Shown here: positions 27,501-34,717 of the stretch, piece by piece
How positions within the stretch are numbered: position 1 is the first letter of the stretch
Layout: each line of letters begins with the position of its first letter
From: Natronosporangium hydrolyticum
Lineage (GTDB): Bacteria; Actinomycetota; Actinomycetes; Mycobacteriales; Micromonosporaceae
NCBI RefSeq assembly: GCF_016925615.1
Contig: NZ_CP070499.1
Coordinates: 496,001-560,000, forward strand
Direction of reading: 5' to 3'
DNA: 64,000 nt
Program-made: the position numbers and the translations under genes
The notes under the pieces: generated by a model
The model's input: the letters and a program-made list of their open reading frames with translations, nothing else
Database searches by the model: none
What the model was told of the DNA's origin: nothing

Positions 27501-28908
27501 AAACGTCGCCGAGGCTGGTGTCCCCGCCGAACACGAGGGTCTTGAAAGCCACTCCGGAGAGGTCCGGTAACTCGGATGCGCTGATCGGTTCGGGCTCCGG
27601 TCCATCGACCTGGGCCAGCGGGCCGGCAGCTGCCGTCGCAGCCTCGTAAGTCGCCTCGACATAGGGGGCGAGCTTGTCCCAGCGCAGCCGCGTGCCCAGC
27701 CCTGGCGTGGTCTGGCGGGCGATGATGTTGCTGTCCTTCGCATGGTACTTCGCCAGCGGCTCGGAGATCCGCTCCTGCACGTTCTGCGGCGGGACAGTGG
27801 TCAGGTAGTCCACCCGGGGCAGCGCCCGGGCGAGGCTGTGCAGGGCCCAAGCAGTGACGTCGCTGGTGCCGACCATCCCCCCGATGCAGACGTGGACCTC
27901 CGGGTCGGCGGCGACCGCCGCGTTCGCGAGGTCCAGGCTGGCCAGCAGCCCGCCTGCCTTCGGGGCCTTGATGTTGATCGCCCGGCAGCCGCCGAGCGCG
28001 TTCAGCCGGGTCAGGTCGTCCACGTCCCACATGCCCTCGTCCGGCATGACCCGAAGATCGAGCGGCTGGTCCGAGCCGAGCGCCTGGCAGCGTTCGTCGG
28101 CGACCCGCTGCAGCTGCGGGAGCTGGTCCACATCCCGTTTCGGAAGCATCCCCTCCACCACGATCGACGCCGGGAGCTCGCCGCGGCCCATCCGGTCGGC
28201 GATCTCGGTAAGCAGCCGGACCGCCCCGTCGTAGTCGAGCGCCTCGTTGATGTCGATCCAGATCGGCCGCTCCCGGCCGACCGAGCGGTTCGCCTCGGTC
28301 ACCACACCGAGCAGCGAGAGGTCGTACGCGATGTCGCCGGTGCCCTTGACCCGGGTCATCGGGAACCGGACCTGCTTGATGGTCTTTTCCTTCACCTGCG
28401 CCAGGTCGTTGCTGGAGGAGATGGTGGAGATGCTGATCCCGATGTCGTCGCGCTGCCGGCCGAGCAGGTCCGCGAGCTGTATCCCGAGGGCGTGGGAGAC
28501 CACATCCAGCAGCGCGGTCTCGATGCCTAGCAGCGTGCCGCGGAACGGTCGATCCCTGTCCTGCTCCTCCGCGTGGGCGACGGCGATCGGGTTCAGCTCG
28601 GCCATGGCGGACCGGACGCTCGCAACCGCCTCGGCCGGCCCATCGAAGCGGAGCCGGCGGCCCGCCAGCGCATCGGTCGCCGCGCAGAGGAACTGCCAAG
28701 CGGAGACCCGGTCCTTGCCGCCGTCCCCGGTCAGCGCGTGGCGGGGTTGGCACTCGCCGAGCCCTTCGAACGGCTGGCCGCTGCCTTCGGCACCCAGCAC
28801 CAGTAGGAAGTTGACCCCGGCAGTGGTGACCCCCCTGGCGGTGCCGTAGGCCCGCTTCAGCGGCATCTGGTAGCGGACCGCCCGCACCCGGGTAAGCGAA
28901 ATCTCCAC
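24532..28908 (-). CDS. Ligase module D: enolase (dipeptide-epimerase-like) - CapA - ATP-grasp - small-subunit-like fusion
   Basis: A 1458-aa protein. (1) Residues 1-430: enolase superfamily, apparently intact, with MTRVKGTGD, WIDINEALDYDG, SIVVEGMLPKRD, PDEGMWDV and INIKAPKAGG at the metal-ligand and Lys positions typical of Ala-Glu/dipeptide epimerases. (2) ~450-810: CapA/PGA_cap metallophosphatase-like domain with FGGDTSLGDVY, NLETVLADHP, LANNHTMDYGAEH, FPHWGRNYQW and IIGHGAHMLQ. (3) ~880-1130: CphA-like ATP-grasp with GPVVVKPAMGDRGAGVSV, NFSVGGDSIDYSDEV and YVLEINVNAGIGGFHYP. (4) ~1190-1458: degenerate small-subunit-like domain. GTG start at 28908 follows GGAGGGG. Known CapA proteins act in poly-gamma-glutamate synthesis or export, so a peptide polymer is the inferred product. 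Confidence 0.8.
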   Translation of the reverse strand: MEISLTRVRAVRYQMPLKRAYGTARGVTTAGVNFLLVLGAEGSGQPFEGLGECQPRHALTGDGGKDRVSAWQFLCAATDALAGRRLRFDGPAEAVASVRSAMAELNPIAVAHAEEQDRDRPFRGTLLGIETALLDVVSHALGIQLADLLGRQRDDIGISISTISSSNDLAQVKEKTIKQVRFPMTRVKGTGDIAYDLSLLGVVTEANRSVGRERPIWIDINEALDYDGAVRLLTEIADRMGRGELPASIVVEGMLPKRDVDQLPQLQRVADERCQALGSDQPLDLRVMPDEGMWDVDDLTRLNALGGCRAINIKAPKAGGLLASLDLANAAVAADPEVHVCIGGMVGTSDVTAWALHSLARALPRVDYLTTVPPQNVQERISEPLAKYHAKDSNIIARQTTPGLGTRLRWDKLAPYVEATYEAATAAAGPLAQVDGPEPEPISASELPDLSGVAFKTLVFGGDTSLGDVYVDRAGGSLRHRLDENPMSFVADLQPLVADHDALILNLETVLADHPVSPFEGDKPYLGWDSPQRTIDCLTRLGVDAVSLANNHTMDYGAEHLLATKQQLEAAGIQAFGAGASGAEAAEPLTLRLDFDGVERRVHVIGAMQIQAKLRDQYQFYAGSRQPGVHSMAIQRVATAITELRRTDPSSLIVVFPHWGRNYQWVNEAQQRAAAAFVDAGADLIIGHGAHMLQQCSFGRQHAVVYSLGNFQFNWGGRFDKHDAPPYGLVARVNAGVRAGGWVVDLRLYPITSDNRATNHRPSPVDEASFEALWSALVSHDLDHSFQRLAHRGRDEYGFYLGYAFTTAAVTPTTDPGANGENVYDDPESTALLRMLDQRLLPSLLIAKEAELDGASIDWLASDTFVASLGEQRLLFKGNRCLESVPATKVVRDKGILKRLLNDAGVSTAPGGVAQSLADAEDLFRTLDGPVVVKPAMGDRGAGVSVNVTDIDHLRAAYDRADAEGGVLVERFVAGTEFRCVATNHECVAVCGRDAPNVIGDGVHTIAQLIDTKNQRRRRNPHLQNRPIRVNDNLDTLLSRAGLSLASIPGKDDKVYVGGAANFSVGGDSIDYSDEVPEVLKQTAVAAVKAVPGLNWGGVDAILRPGQDGDREEVYVLEINVNAGIGGFHYPLYGRPRNLARSIWQLRRGRVADFGAEQRTVGDGIGKAGRRPGTMSPTAFAHRDASATVTIKDLLSDYLTTGKVAYEDLAPDLRRLAGDQDQLIFGCAGTADLSLVAQVINRRGQLRRLLRLAEIRIPKGQPVSSVVDLSARLAQFDTPVALLPARGGAGWRAGTVLAPSAGPDEINAAWDGLADEAGFLQSRRPGLRVRVLATDREAYAFVLPAGTAAALLTPEVVPSLARSAAQAVRAIPELRWAAVDLLAPVRTAGGLNAQRVTVEGLTTTPTFSPDDQVVAGSIAGFFDAVLPAGFVRRRPQPRRLRMPWQRTSADRVTGTDRS

Positions 28909-28935
28909 GGTGCCCCTCCCGCCGTACCGCGTGCG

Positions 28936-30108
28936 TCAGCTGTGGCGTACTTCGACGAGCCTGGCGCGTTGGCCGTCCAGTTGCCCATCGACCAGCAGCT
29001 CGAAAAGCATGGCCAACGCGTTGGGTGACCCCTGCAGTGTGCCCTCTGCGGTGCCTTCGATCCGATCGGCGACCGCCACCTGGCCGGCGAGACCATGCTC
29101 GGCGATCGCCGCGGTCAGCGCCGCGGCCACCCCGTCCGGGTCCGTGCAGCCTTCAATGTGCGCCGTCACCGACACCTCATCGCGCGGCGGCTGCTCGGTC
29201 TCGGCGGCGGCGCGCTGCAGCGACAGCAGCTCCTCGCCGAGGCGGTGGCCGAGTTCCGCCGAGGCGAGCGCTAGCACCGCGAGGTATGGCCGCTCCGAGA
29301 AGTCGACGATCCAAGCCTCCTGCTCGGCGACCGGGCGATGGTGATCGGCCACCACCATGCCGATGGTGGTAGTCGCCAGGCCCGGGATCGTGGTCGCCGC
29401 CTGGAGCGCGAGCTCGGCCAGGCTTGGGTGGAGCTCGTCGGTGACGTCCCGGACGCTGGTCGGCGCCGCGCTGTCGCCGATTCGGTGGACCGCGGCCCGG
29501 ACCTGGCCGGCGACTGTGACCAGGTGGAGGTAGTCGCCCTCGACGTGGCGTTCGACTAGGAACTGGTAGCCGGCCGGTGCAATCGACCGGCCGTCCTCCT
29601 CGTCCGGCTCCAGCAGCAGCGTCAACGCGTACGCGGTGCGGCTGAAGGTGGGGCGGTCCAGCTCCGGGGTGCGCAGGTAGTCGATCGCTGACTCCAGCTC
29701 GGCCACGTTCCGGATGCCGGCGGTCACCTCGGCCAGGTTCTCGCCGACCGCCGGCTTGACCGCCACCGGGTAGCCGATCTGCTCCGCGAAGGTCTTCGCC
29801 ACCGCCAGCTCCCGGCCGATGGCGAAGGTCGCCCCCGGGGGGACCGGCAGCCCGGCCCGGGCGAGCAGCTCCCGCCGCATGCGCTTGTCCTGCGCGTAGG
29901 TCACCGCCGACAGGGTGCTCTGCTGGGGGACACCGTGGACGAACGACAGCTCCCCCGGCTCGTCGGCGCGGGTGGCCACCAGCACCTGCCGCGGATAGAG
30001 CGTCACGTCAAAGCCGTACCGCAGCGCCGCGCGGTGGACTTCGTATCCGTCGTGGAGCTGGCGGGCGATCCGGCCCACTGGGCCGGCGGTGACGGAGTCA
30101 GCGGGCAT
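28936..30108 (-). CDS. Ligase module C, small ATP-grasp-like subunit with acylphosphatase-like tail
   Basis: A 390-aa protein with an ATP-grasp-like fold: MRRELLARAGLPVPPGATF, GYPVAVKPAVGENLAEVTAG (~110; the glycine-rich loop is altered), FLVERHVEGDYLHLVTVAG, and AWIVDFSERPYLAVLAL where active enzymes have an ExN metal site. The N-terminus (VHRAALRYGFDVTLYPRQ, FVHGVPQQST) matches the module A and B small subunits. The last ~90 residues (VSVTAHIEGCTDPDGVAA) look like an acylphosphatase without catalytic Arg/Asn. It overlaps the module C large subunit gene by 11 nt. Probably a non-catalytic partner. Confidence 0.65.
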   Translation of the reverse strand: MPADSVTAGPVGRIARQLHDGYEVHRAALRYGFDVTLYPRQVLVATRADEPGELSFVHGVPQQSTLSAVTYAQDKRMRRELLARAGLPVPPGATFAIGRELAVAKTFAEQIGYPVAVKPAVGENLAEVTAGIRNVAELESAIDYLRTPELDRPTFSRTAYALTLLLEPDEEDGRSIAPAGYQFLVERHVEGDYLHLVTVAGQVRAAVHRIGDSAAPTSVRDVTDELHPSLAELALQAATTIPGLATTTIGMVVADHHRPVAEQEAWIVDFSERPYLAVLALASAELGHRLGEELLSLQRAAAETEQPPRDEVSVTAHIEGCTDPDGVAAALTAAIAEHGLAGQVAVADRIEGTAEGTLQGSPNALAMLFELLVDGQLDGQRARLVEVRHS

Positions 30109-32110
30109 CCTGGCGCTCCTGCGGGTCGTGCTCGAGAATCTCGAAGTCGGTCACGGCGGGCGAGTTGATGTGGACCGTGTCGACCGAGGTGGGGCGCGCG
30201 CGCCGAGGGCCGAGCACAGTGGCCGCCGCCAGCGCGCTCGCCGGCACCGCGTCGCCCACCAGCACCGCCTCCACGGTCTGGGCGTCGATGTTGCGGACCC
30301 ACCCGGTGAGCCCGAAGGAGCGGGCGTGGCGCTGCAACCAGGTGCGGTAACCGACCCGGGTGACCCGCCCGCGGATGGTCAGTTTTAGCGCCAGCCGGTC
30401 CGCCGGCTTGTCGTGGGTGTTCAACCCGTAGTGCTCGACACACTGCGCGATGACGGTCCGCGCCACCTGGCGGGGCGCGCCGTAGAGGGGATACTCGCAG
30501 TTACCGATGGCGGCGTGGGCATTCAGCTCACAGATCCCGGCTCGCTGCTCCGCCAGATCTCTGGTGTGGTCCTCGATCAGGAAGTCGATGCCGCAGAACC
30601 ACAGCCCCGGCACGGCCTTGACGGCTCTGACGCAGGCCTCTTTGATGCTCGGGTGCAGCTCTTCGAGCACGTCGATGGAGTCGCCGCCCTGCGAGAGACT
30701 GCAGGAGTTGCTCAGCAGCACCCGCTGGCCCGGTGGCGGGACCGAGCAGAGGTCGAGGCCGACCCGTTCCAGCTGGAAGCGGGCGGCGTCGTCGTATTTG
30801 ATCGGCCGTCCCCACAGGTGCGGGTTGAGCCGGCGGGCGGCGTTTTTGTTGGCGACCAACTCGGCCACTGAGTGGACGCCGTCGCCCTCGACCGAGGCGG
30901 GCTCCCGCAGGATCGCGGCGATCACCTCGTCCCCGACCACCACGATCCGGTAGTCGCGGCCGGTGACGTGTTGTTCGACGATGAAGTCGTCTTTGCCCAG
31001 CCGGCTCTTGACGAGCTGGTCGAAGGCGATGTTGAGCTCTCGCTCGTCAGCGATGTTGGCGACCACGCCGATGCCGCGTACGCCCATCGCCGGTTTGACC
31101 ACGACCGGGTAGCCGATCCGCTCGGCGAACGCCCGGGCTGAGGCGAAGTCGCCGTTGGTGAAGGTGCGCCCCTTCGGCACCGGAACCCCGGCCCGCCGCA
31201 GCCGCATCCGGGTGGCTTCTTTGTGGGTGCACAACGCCAGTGATACCGCGCTGGAACGCGGTGAACGGCTCCATTTGAAGACCAGCGGCGGGTGCTCACC
31301 GTCGGTAGCGGTGAACGCACCCTTGGAGAATCGGGTGGTGCGCAGCCCGAGCGCCAGCGCCTCCCGCTCCAGCAGGTGCCCCTTAGTGCCGTTGGAACCC
31401 AGCGGCTTCAGGAATTGAACCTCGTCGTAGACAGTGGCGGGCCGGCCGTCATGGGAGGGCGCGACCGGTGCCGGGAATGCAACATAGTCGAGCACCCGTC
31501 GGAGCACCGTTTCGAAGATCTCCTCGCGACGGTCCGGGCTGCCAGGTGGCTGTGGCATCGCCTGGAGCACTCCGTGAGCCCGTTCGCCGAGCAGTGTGGC
31601 GGGTGGTCGCTCGATCGCTCGGGAGACCAGGTCAACCAGCGCCGCCTCCAGCCCGAGCAGGGTGCCGTGGAACGGGCGGGGGCGCCGCCAGCTGGTGGCG
31701 GCGTCGAACACGGCCCGCAGCGTGCGCTTCGCCAGCCGCTTCGCGACCGCCTTGGGGCGGCCGCTGCGGAACTGGGTCCGCCGCTGTTCGCGTGCCAGCT
31801 CTTCTGCCCGCTGCTGGTAGGTCTCGGCGAGGGTGCTCCACTCGGCCATCACCTCACGGACGGTGAGGGCCGCCTGCGCCGGATCGTCGACGGTCAGGCG
31901 TCGCTCTTCCAGCTGCTGCAGGCAGTCGCCCACTAGCTGCCACGACAGTGGCGCCTTATCGCGGGTGCGGGCACCCCGCGGGTGACAGTCACCGAGGCCT
32001 TCCAACTGGGTGCCGTCGCTGGTCTCGCCCCGCAGCTGAACCAGGAAGTTGTGGTCACGCCTCCGTCGGTACGACGTTGCGCGTACGCGGGTCAGCTGTA
32101 GCGTCACCAC
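30098..32110 (-). CDS. Ligase module C, large subunit: enolase N-cap remnant - ATP-grasp - acylphosphatase
   Basis: A 670-aa paralogue of the module A/B large subunits. The first ~70 residues (LQLTRVRATSYRR ... EGLGDCHPRGARTRD) and a later FHGTLLGLEAALVDLVSR correspond to the enolase N-terminal capping domain, but the barrel is deleted and replaced by a short linker. Residues ~240-540: ATP-grasp with GYPVVVKPAMGVRGIGVVAN (~333), FIVEQHVTGRDYRIVVVGD, SCSLSQGGDSIDVLEELHP and AGICELNAHAAIGNCEYP (~523). Residues ~572-650: acylphosphatase with RGRVTRVGYRTWLQ and GWVRNIDAQTV, keeping catalytic Arg and Asn. GTG start; 172 bases separate it from the racemase gene upstream on the same strand. Confidence 0.75.
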   Translation of the reverse strand: MVTLQLTRVRATSYRRRRDHNFLVQLRGETSDGTQLEGLGDCHPRGARTRDKAPLSWQLVGDCLQQLEERRLTVDDPAQAALTVREVMAEWSTLAETYQQRAEELAREQRRTQFRSGRPKAVAKRLAKRTLRAVFDAATSWRRPRPFHGTLLGLEAALVDLVSRAIERPPATLLGERAHGVLQAMPQPPGSPDRREEIFETVLRRVLDYVAFPAPVAPSHDGRPATVYDEVQFLKPLGSNGTKGHLLEREALALGLRTTRFSKGAFTATDGEHPPLVFKWSRSPRSSAVSLALCTHKEATRMRLRRAGVPVPKGRTFTNGDFASARAFAERIGYPVVVKPAMGVRGIGVVANIADERELNIAFDQLVKSRLGKDDFIVEQHVTGRDYRIVVVGDEVIAAILREPASVEGDGVHSVAELVANKNAARRLNPHLWGRPIKYDDAARFQLERVGLDLCSVPPPGQRVLLSNSCSLSQGGDSIDVLEELHPSIKEACVRAVKAVPGLWFCGIDFLIEDHTRDLAEQRAGICELNAHAAIGNCEYPLYGAPRQVARTVIAQCVEHYGLNTHDKPADRLALKLTIRGRVTRVGYRTWLQRHARSFGLTGWVRNIDAQTVEAVLVGDAVPASALAAATVLGPRRARPTSVDTVHINSPAVTDFEILEHDPQERQDAR

Positions 32111-32282
32111 CGATCCCCGCCATCCCGTTCTCTCGGTCTCTTGATCGTCTGGAGTCCGGTCGTCCCGCCTGTGGCCGTCGTCGTCCAGCCCGTGCGAGGT
32201 TAACGCTGCGTTTGCACAAAAGCTGGGACTGTACCCACAGAGTCAGGCTTTCGAGGGAATGATGTTGCTTGAGTTTGGTGGC

Positions 32283-32978
32283 TCATCTATTCAGCCGGCA
32301 TGTGTCCACCGTGGCGCGGGCCAGGCAGTCCGCCGTGTCCACTACGGGCGCACCGGCCAGCTCGGTAACCGAGGGGAGCGCCGCCGAGATGTCTGTACAC
32401 CCGATGATCAGCGCCTCGGCGCCGAGCCGGACCAGCTTTGCGCCGGCCGCCAACAGCTGCTCACCGGCGGTTTTGGAGTCTCCCGCCTTCATCCTGCGGA
32501 TGCCGGCCAGCACCGGGCTGACCGCGTCGCCGTCGGTCAGGTCCAGGGTGGCGATGCCGGCCGCGGCCAACCTCGACTGATAGATGCCGGCGTGGACGGT
32601 GCCGTCGGTCGCCAGCAGCCCCACCCGGGTGACGCCGGGCAGTGCCCGGAGCCGGTCCGCGGTGACGTCGGCGATGTGCAGCAGCGGCGCGGTGGCCGCG
32701 GCCGCCAGCTCCGCATACCAGTAGTGGGCGCTGTTGCAGGGCACCACCAGCAACCCGCAGCCGGCTCGATTGAGGAACTCGATCCCGCGCAGCATCGCCG
32801 GCAGCGGGCTCGGCCCCTGCCCGAGGATCGCGTCGGACCGGTCCGGGGTACGCGGATCGGAGTAGACGATCGTAGGCAGATGATCTTGGTCCCGGTCGGC
32901 CGGCGTAAGCCGGGCGAGCCTCAGGAGGAAGTCGGCGGTAGCAGCCGGCCCCATCCCCCCGAGAACGCCGAGCGACAC
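32283..32978 (-). CDS. Aspartate/glutamate racemase family protein
   Basis: A 231-aa cofactor-independent amino-acid racemase of the Asp/Glu superfamily (RacX/YgeA-like). Both catalytic cysteines are visible: VVPCNSAHYW (~80) and IIGCTDISAAL (~193); the N-terminal LGVLGGMGPAATADF is typical. It would interconvert L- and D-Asp or Glu, or a related amino acid. GTG start at 32978, 21 nt after the stop of the ABC ATPase gene, so probably one operon with the exporter. Beside epimerase-like and CapA domains it suggests D-amino acids in the product. Confidence 0.8.
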   Translation of the reverse strand: MSLGVLGGMGPAATADFLLRLARLTPADRDQDHLPTIVYSDPRTPDRSDAILGQGPSPLPAMLRGIEFLNRAGCGLLVVPCNSAHYWYAELAAAATAPLLHIADVTADRLRALPGVTRVGLLATDGTVHAGIYQSRLAAAGIATLDLTDGDAVSPVLAGIRRMKAGDSKTAGEQLLAAGAKLVRLGAEALIIGCTDISAALPSVTELAGAPVVDTADCLARATVDTCRLNR

Positions 32979-32999
32979 CGTGATTAGCCCGGCGCAACC

Positions 33000-33800
33000 C
33001 TAGTCGTCATCGTCCTTGTCGACCTCGTGGCCGGTGGTGTCGGGGCCGTTGTAGGCGTCGAGCGCCTCCTGAATGGTGCCGTCCACCACCAGTTGGCCGC
33101 GGTCGAGAAAGAGGCCCCGCTTGCAGAACCGGGTCAGCTGCGGCTGGCTGTGTGAGACCAGCACCAGTGTCCGGCCCTCGGCCAGCAGATTGTCGATGAC
33201 CTTGTAGCACTTCTTCTTGAACTCCCGGTCCCCGACCGCCAGCGCCTCGTCGACCAGCAGGATCGGGTGCGGCAGCCGGGAGACCAGTGAGAACGCCAGC
33301 CGCACCTTCATCCCGGAGGAGTAGTGCCGCACCGGCGAGTCGATCGCCTGCTTGACCTGGTCGCCGGCGAAGTCGACGATCTCGTCGAACGACGCCTTGA
33401 TCTCCTTCTTGGTCATCCCGTGCAGCGAGGCGACCAGGTAGACGTTTTCGCGGCCGGTCAGGTCCCCGGAGAAGCCGGCCGAGAGCTGGATCAGCGGGGC
33501 GACCTTGCCGCGGACCAGCACGTCCCCCTCGTCCGGTTTCAGCACCCCGGCGATCAGCCGCAGCAGGGTGCTCTTGCCGGTGCCGTTGCGGCCGATGATC
33601 CCGACCGCCTCGCCGGGCTGGATATCGAAGGAGAGGTTCCGCAGCGGCCAGAACGTGTCGTGCTCCTGCCGGCGTTTGCGCCGCACGCTGTGGATGACCA
33701 TTTCCCGCAGCCGCAGGTTGCGGCGCCGGTTGCGGACGAACTCGACGCCCAGGTTGCGGGCCTCGATGATCGGCGGTGTCGCGTTGGTCACGTCGGTCAC
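33000..33800 (-). CDS. Teichoic acid/polysaccharide ABC exporter ATPase (TagH/Wzt-like)
   Basis: A 266-aa ATPase energising export of a wall or capsule polymer. Walker A GIIGRNGTGKSTLLRLI (~75), a Q-loop region GKVAPLIQLSAGFSGDLTG typical of the TagH/Wzt group, signature HYSSGMKVRLAFSL, Walker B PILLVDEALAVGD and switch His in LVSHS. The GTG start shares one base with the stop of the permease gene (TAGTG). The C-terminus is acidic and lacks a polymer-recognition domain of the Wzt type. Confidence 0.85.
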   Translation of the reverse strand: MTDVTNATPPIIEARNLGVEFVRNRRRNLRLREMVIHSVRRKRRQEHDTFWPLRNLSFDIQPGEAVGIIGRNGTGKSTLLRLIAGVLKPDEGDVLVRGKVAPLIQLSAGFSGDLTGRENVYLVASLHGMTKKEIKASFDEIVDFAGDQVKQAIDSPVRHYSSGMKVRLAFSLVSRLPHPILLVDEALAVGDREFKKKCYKVIDNLLAEGRTLVLVSHSQPQLTRFCKRGLFLDRGQLVVDGTIQEALDAYNGPDTTGHEVDKDDDD

Positions 33801-34612
33801 TACAGCTCCTTGAGCACCGCGGGCTCCAGGCGGCGGAACACCAGCCACCCGACCCCCAGCGTAAACAGACTGCCGCCGATGCACGCGGCAAGTAGCGGCC
33901 AGCTCGGGAACATCTCCGGGAACCAGGCGGCGTGGTGCAGCTCGATGATCCCCACCAGCGGGTTGATCTGGTAGAGGATGAACGCCCACTCGGGCAGCGC
34001 GTCTTTGACCATGGCCAGCGGGTAGAGGATCGGTGAGCTGTAGAAGACCAGCCGGCTGATCATCCGCATGAAGCGTTCGATGTCCTGCATCATCACGTTC
34101 AGCGACGAGAGCAGCAGCGCGATCCCGATCAGGAAGATCCCCTGCACCAGGATTGCCAGCGGCAACACCAGCAGCGACCAGCCGATCGAGGTGCCCACCA
34201 GCAGGGCGATCCCGATCAGGATCGGGATGCCGGCGAGGAACTCCGCCGACCGGGCGATCACCCGGCCGACCGGGAACACCTCCCGGGGCACGTTCATCGT
34301 GGTGATCAGATTTTTCTGACCGGTCAGCGCGCCGGTGGCCTCGCTGAGGACCCCGCTGGTCCACATATAGGAGAAGATCCCGGCCATCAGGTAGAGGATG
34401 TACATCTCCGGCGGCAGCAGCTCCTCGAGCTGGCCGCCGCGGCCGATCACCACGATGAAGACGAAGTAGTAGATCAGCCCGATCCCGATCGGTTCGATCA
34501 GGGACCACAGATAGCCCATCGCCGAGCGCTGATATTTCAGCGCCAGGTCCCGGCGGACCAGGAAACGCAGCACGTTGCGGGCGCGCCACACCCCCACCAC
34601 GCTGGATGTCAC
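33800..34612 (-). CDS. Teichoic acid/polysaccharide ABC exporter permease (TagG/Wzm-like)
   Basis: A 270-aa ABC-2 permease with about six hydrophobic segments (e.g. IGIGLIYYFVFIVVIG, SLLVLPLAILVQGIFLIGIA) and the family features LALKYQRSAMGYLWSLIEP near the N-terminus and NPLVGIIELHHAAWF near the end. I prefer GTG 34612 (TSSVVGVWRARN) because GGGAGGG lies 2-4 nt upstream; an ATG frame extends to 34687 but adds non-conserved residues. It is first in the leftward operon with the ATPase and divergent from the second TagF-like gene. Confidence 0.85.
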   Translation of the reverse strand: MTSSVVGVWRARNVLRFLVRRDLALKYQRSAMGYLWSLIEPIGIGLIYYFVFIVVIGRGGQLEELLPPEMYILYLMAGIFSYMWTSGVLSEATGALTGQKNLITTMNVPREVFPVGRVIARSAEFLAGIPILIGIALLVGTSIGWSLLVLPLAILVQGIFLIGIALLLSSLNVMMQDIERFMRMISRLVFYSSPILYPLAMVKDALPEWAFILYQINPLVGIIELHHAAWFPEMFPSWPLLAACIGGSLFTLGVGWLVFRRLEPAVLKEL

Positions 34613-34703
34613 TGACCCTCCCATGGTTCGCAGCGGCGTCTGCCGGGTGCCGACCAAGCGCTCAGGCCCCCGCGCTGCCGACGACACAGGCTAGCAGGAT
34701 GGC

Positions 34704-34709
34704 TATGCT
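34704..34709 (+). promoter_or_regulatory. Putative -10 hexamer TATGCT, leaderless start
   Basis: TATGCT ends 8 nt before ATG 34718; no ribosome-binding site is visible. It lies in the 105-bp divergent gap with the exporter operon. Confidence 0.4.
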
Positions 34710-34717
34710 CCAGGGCC

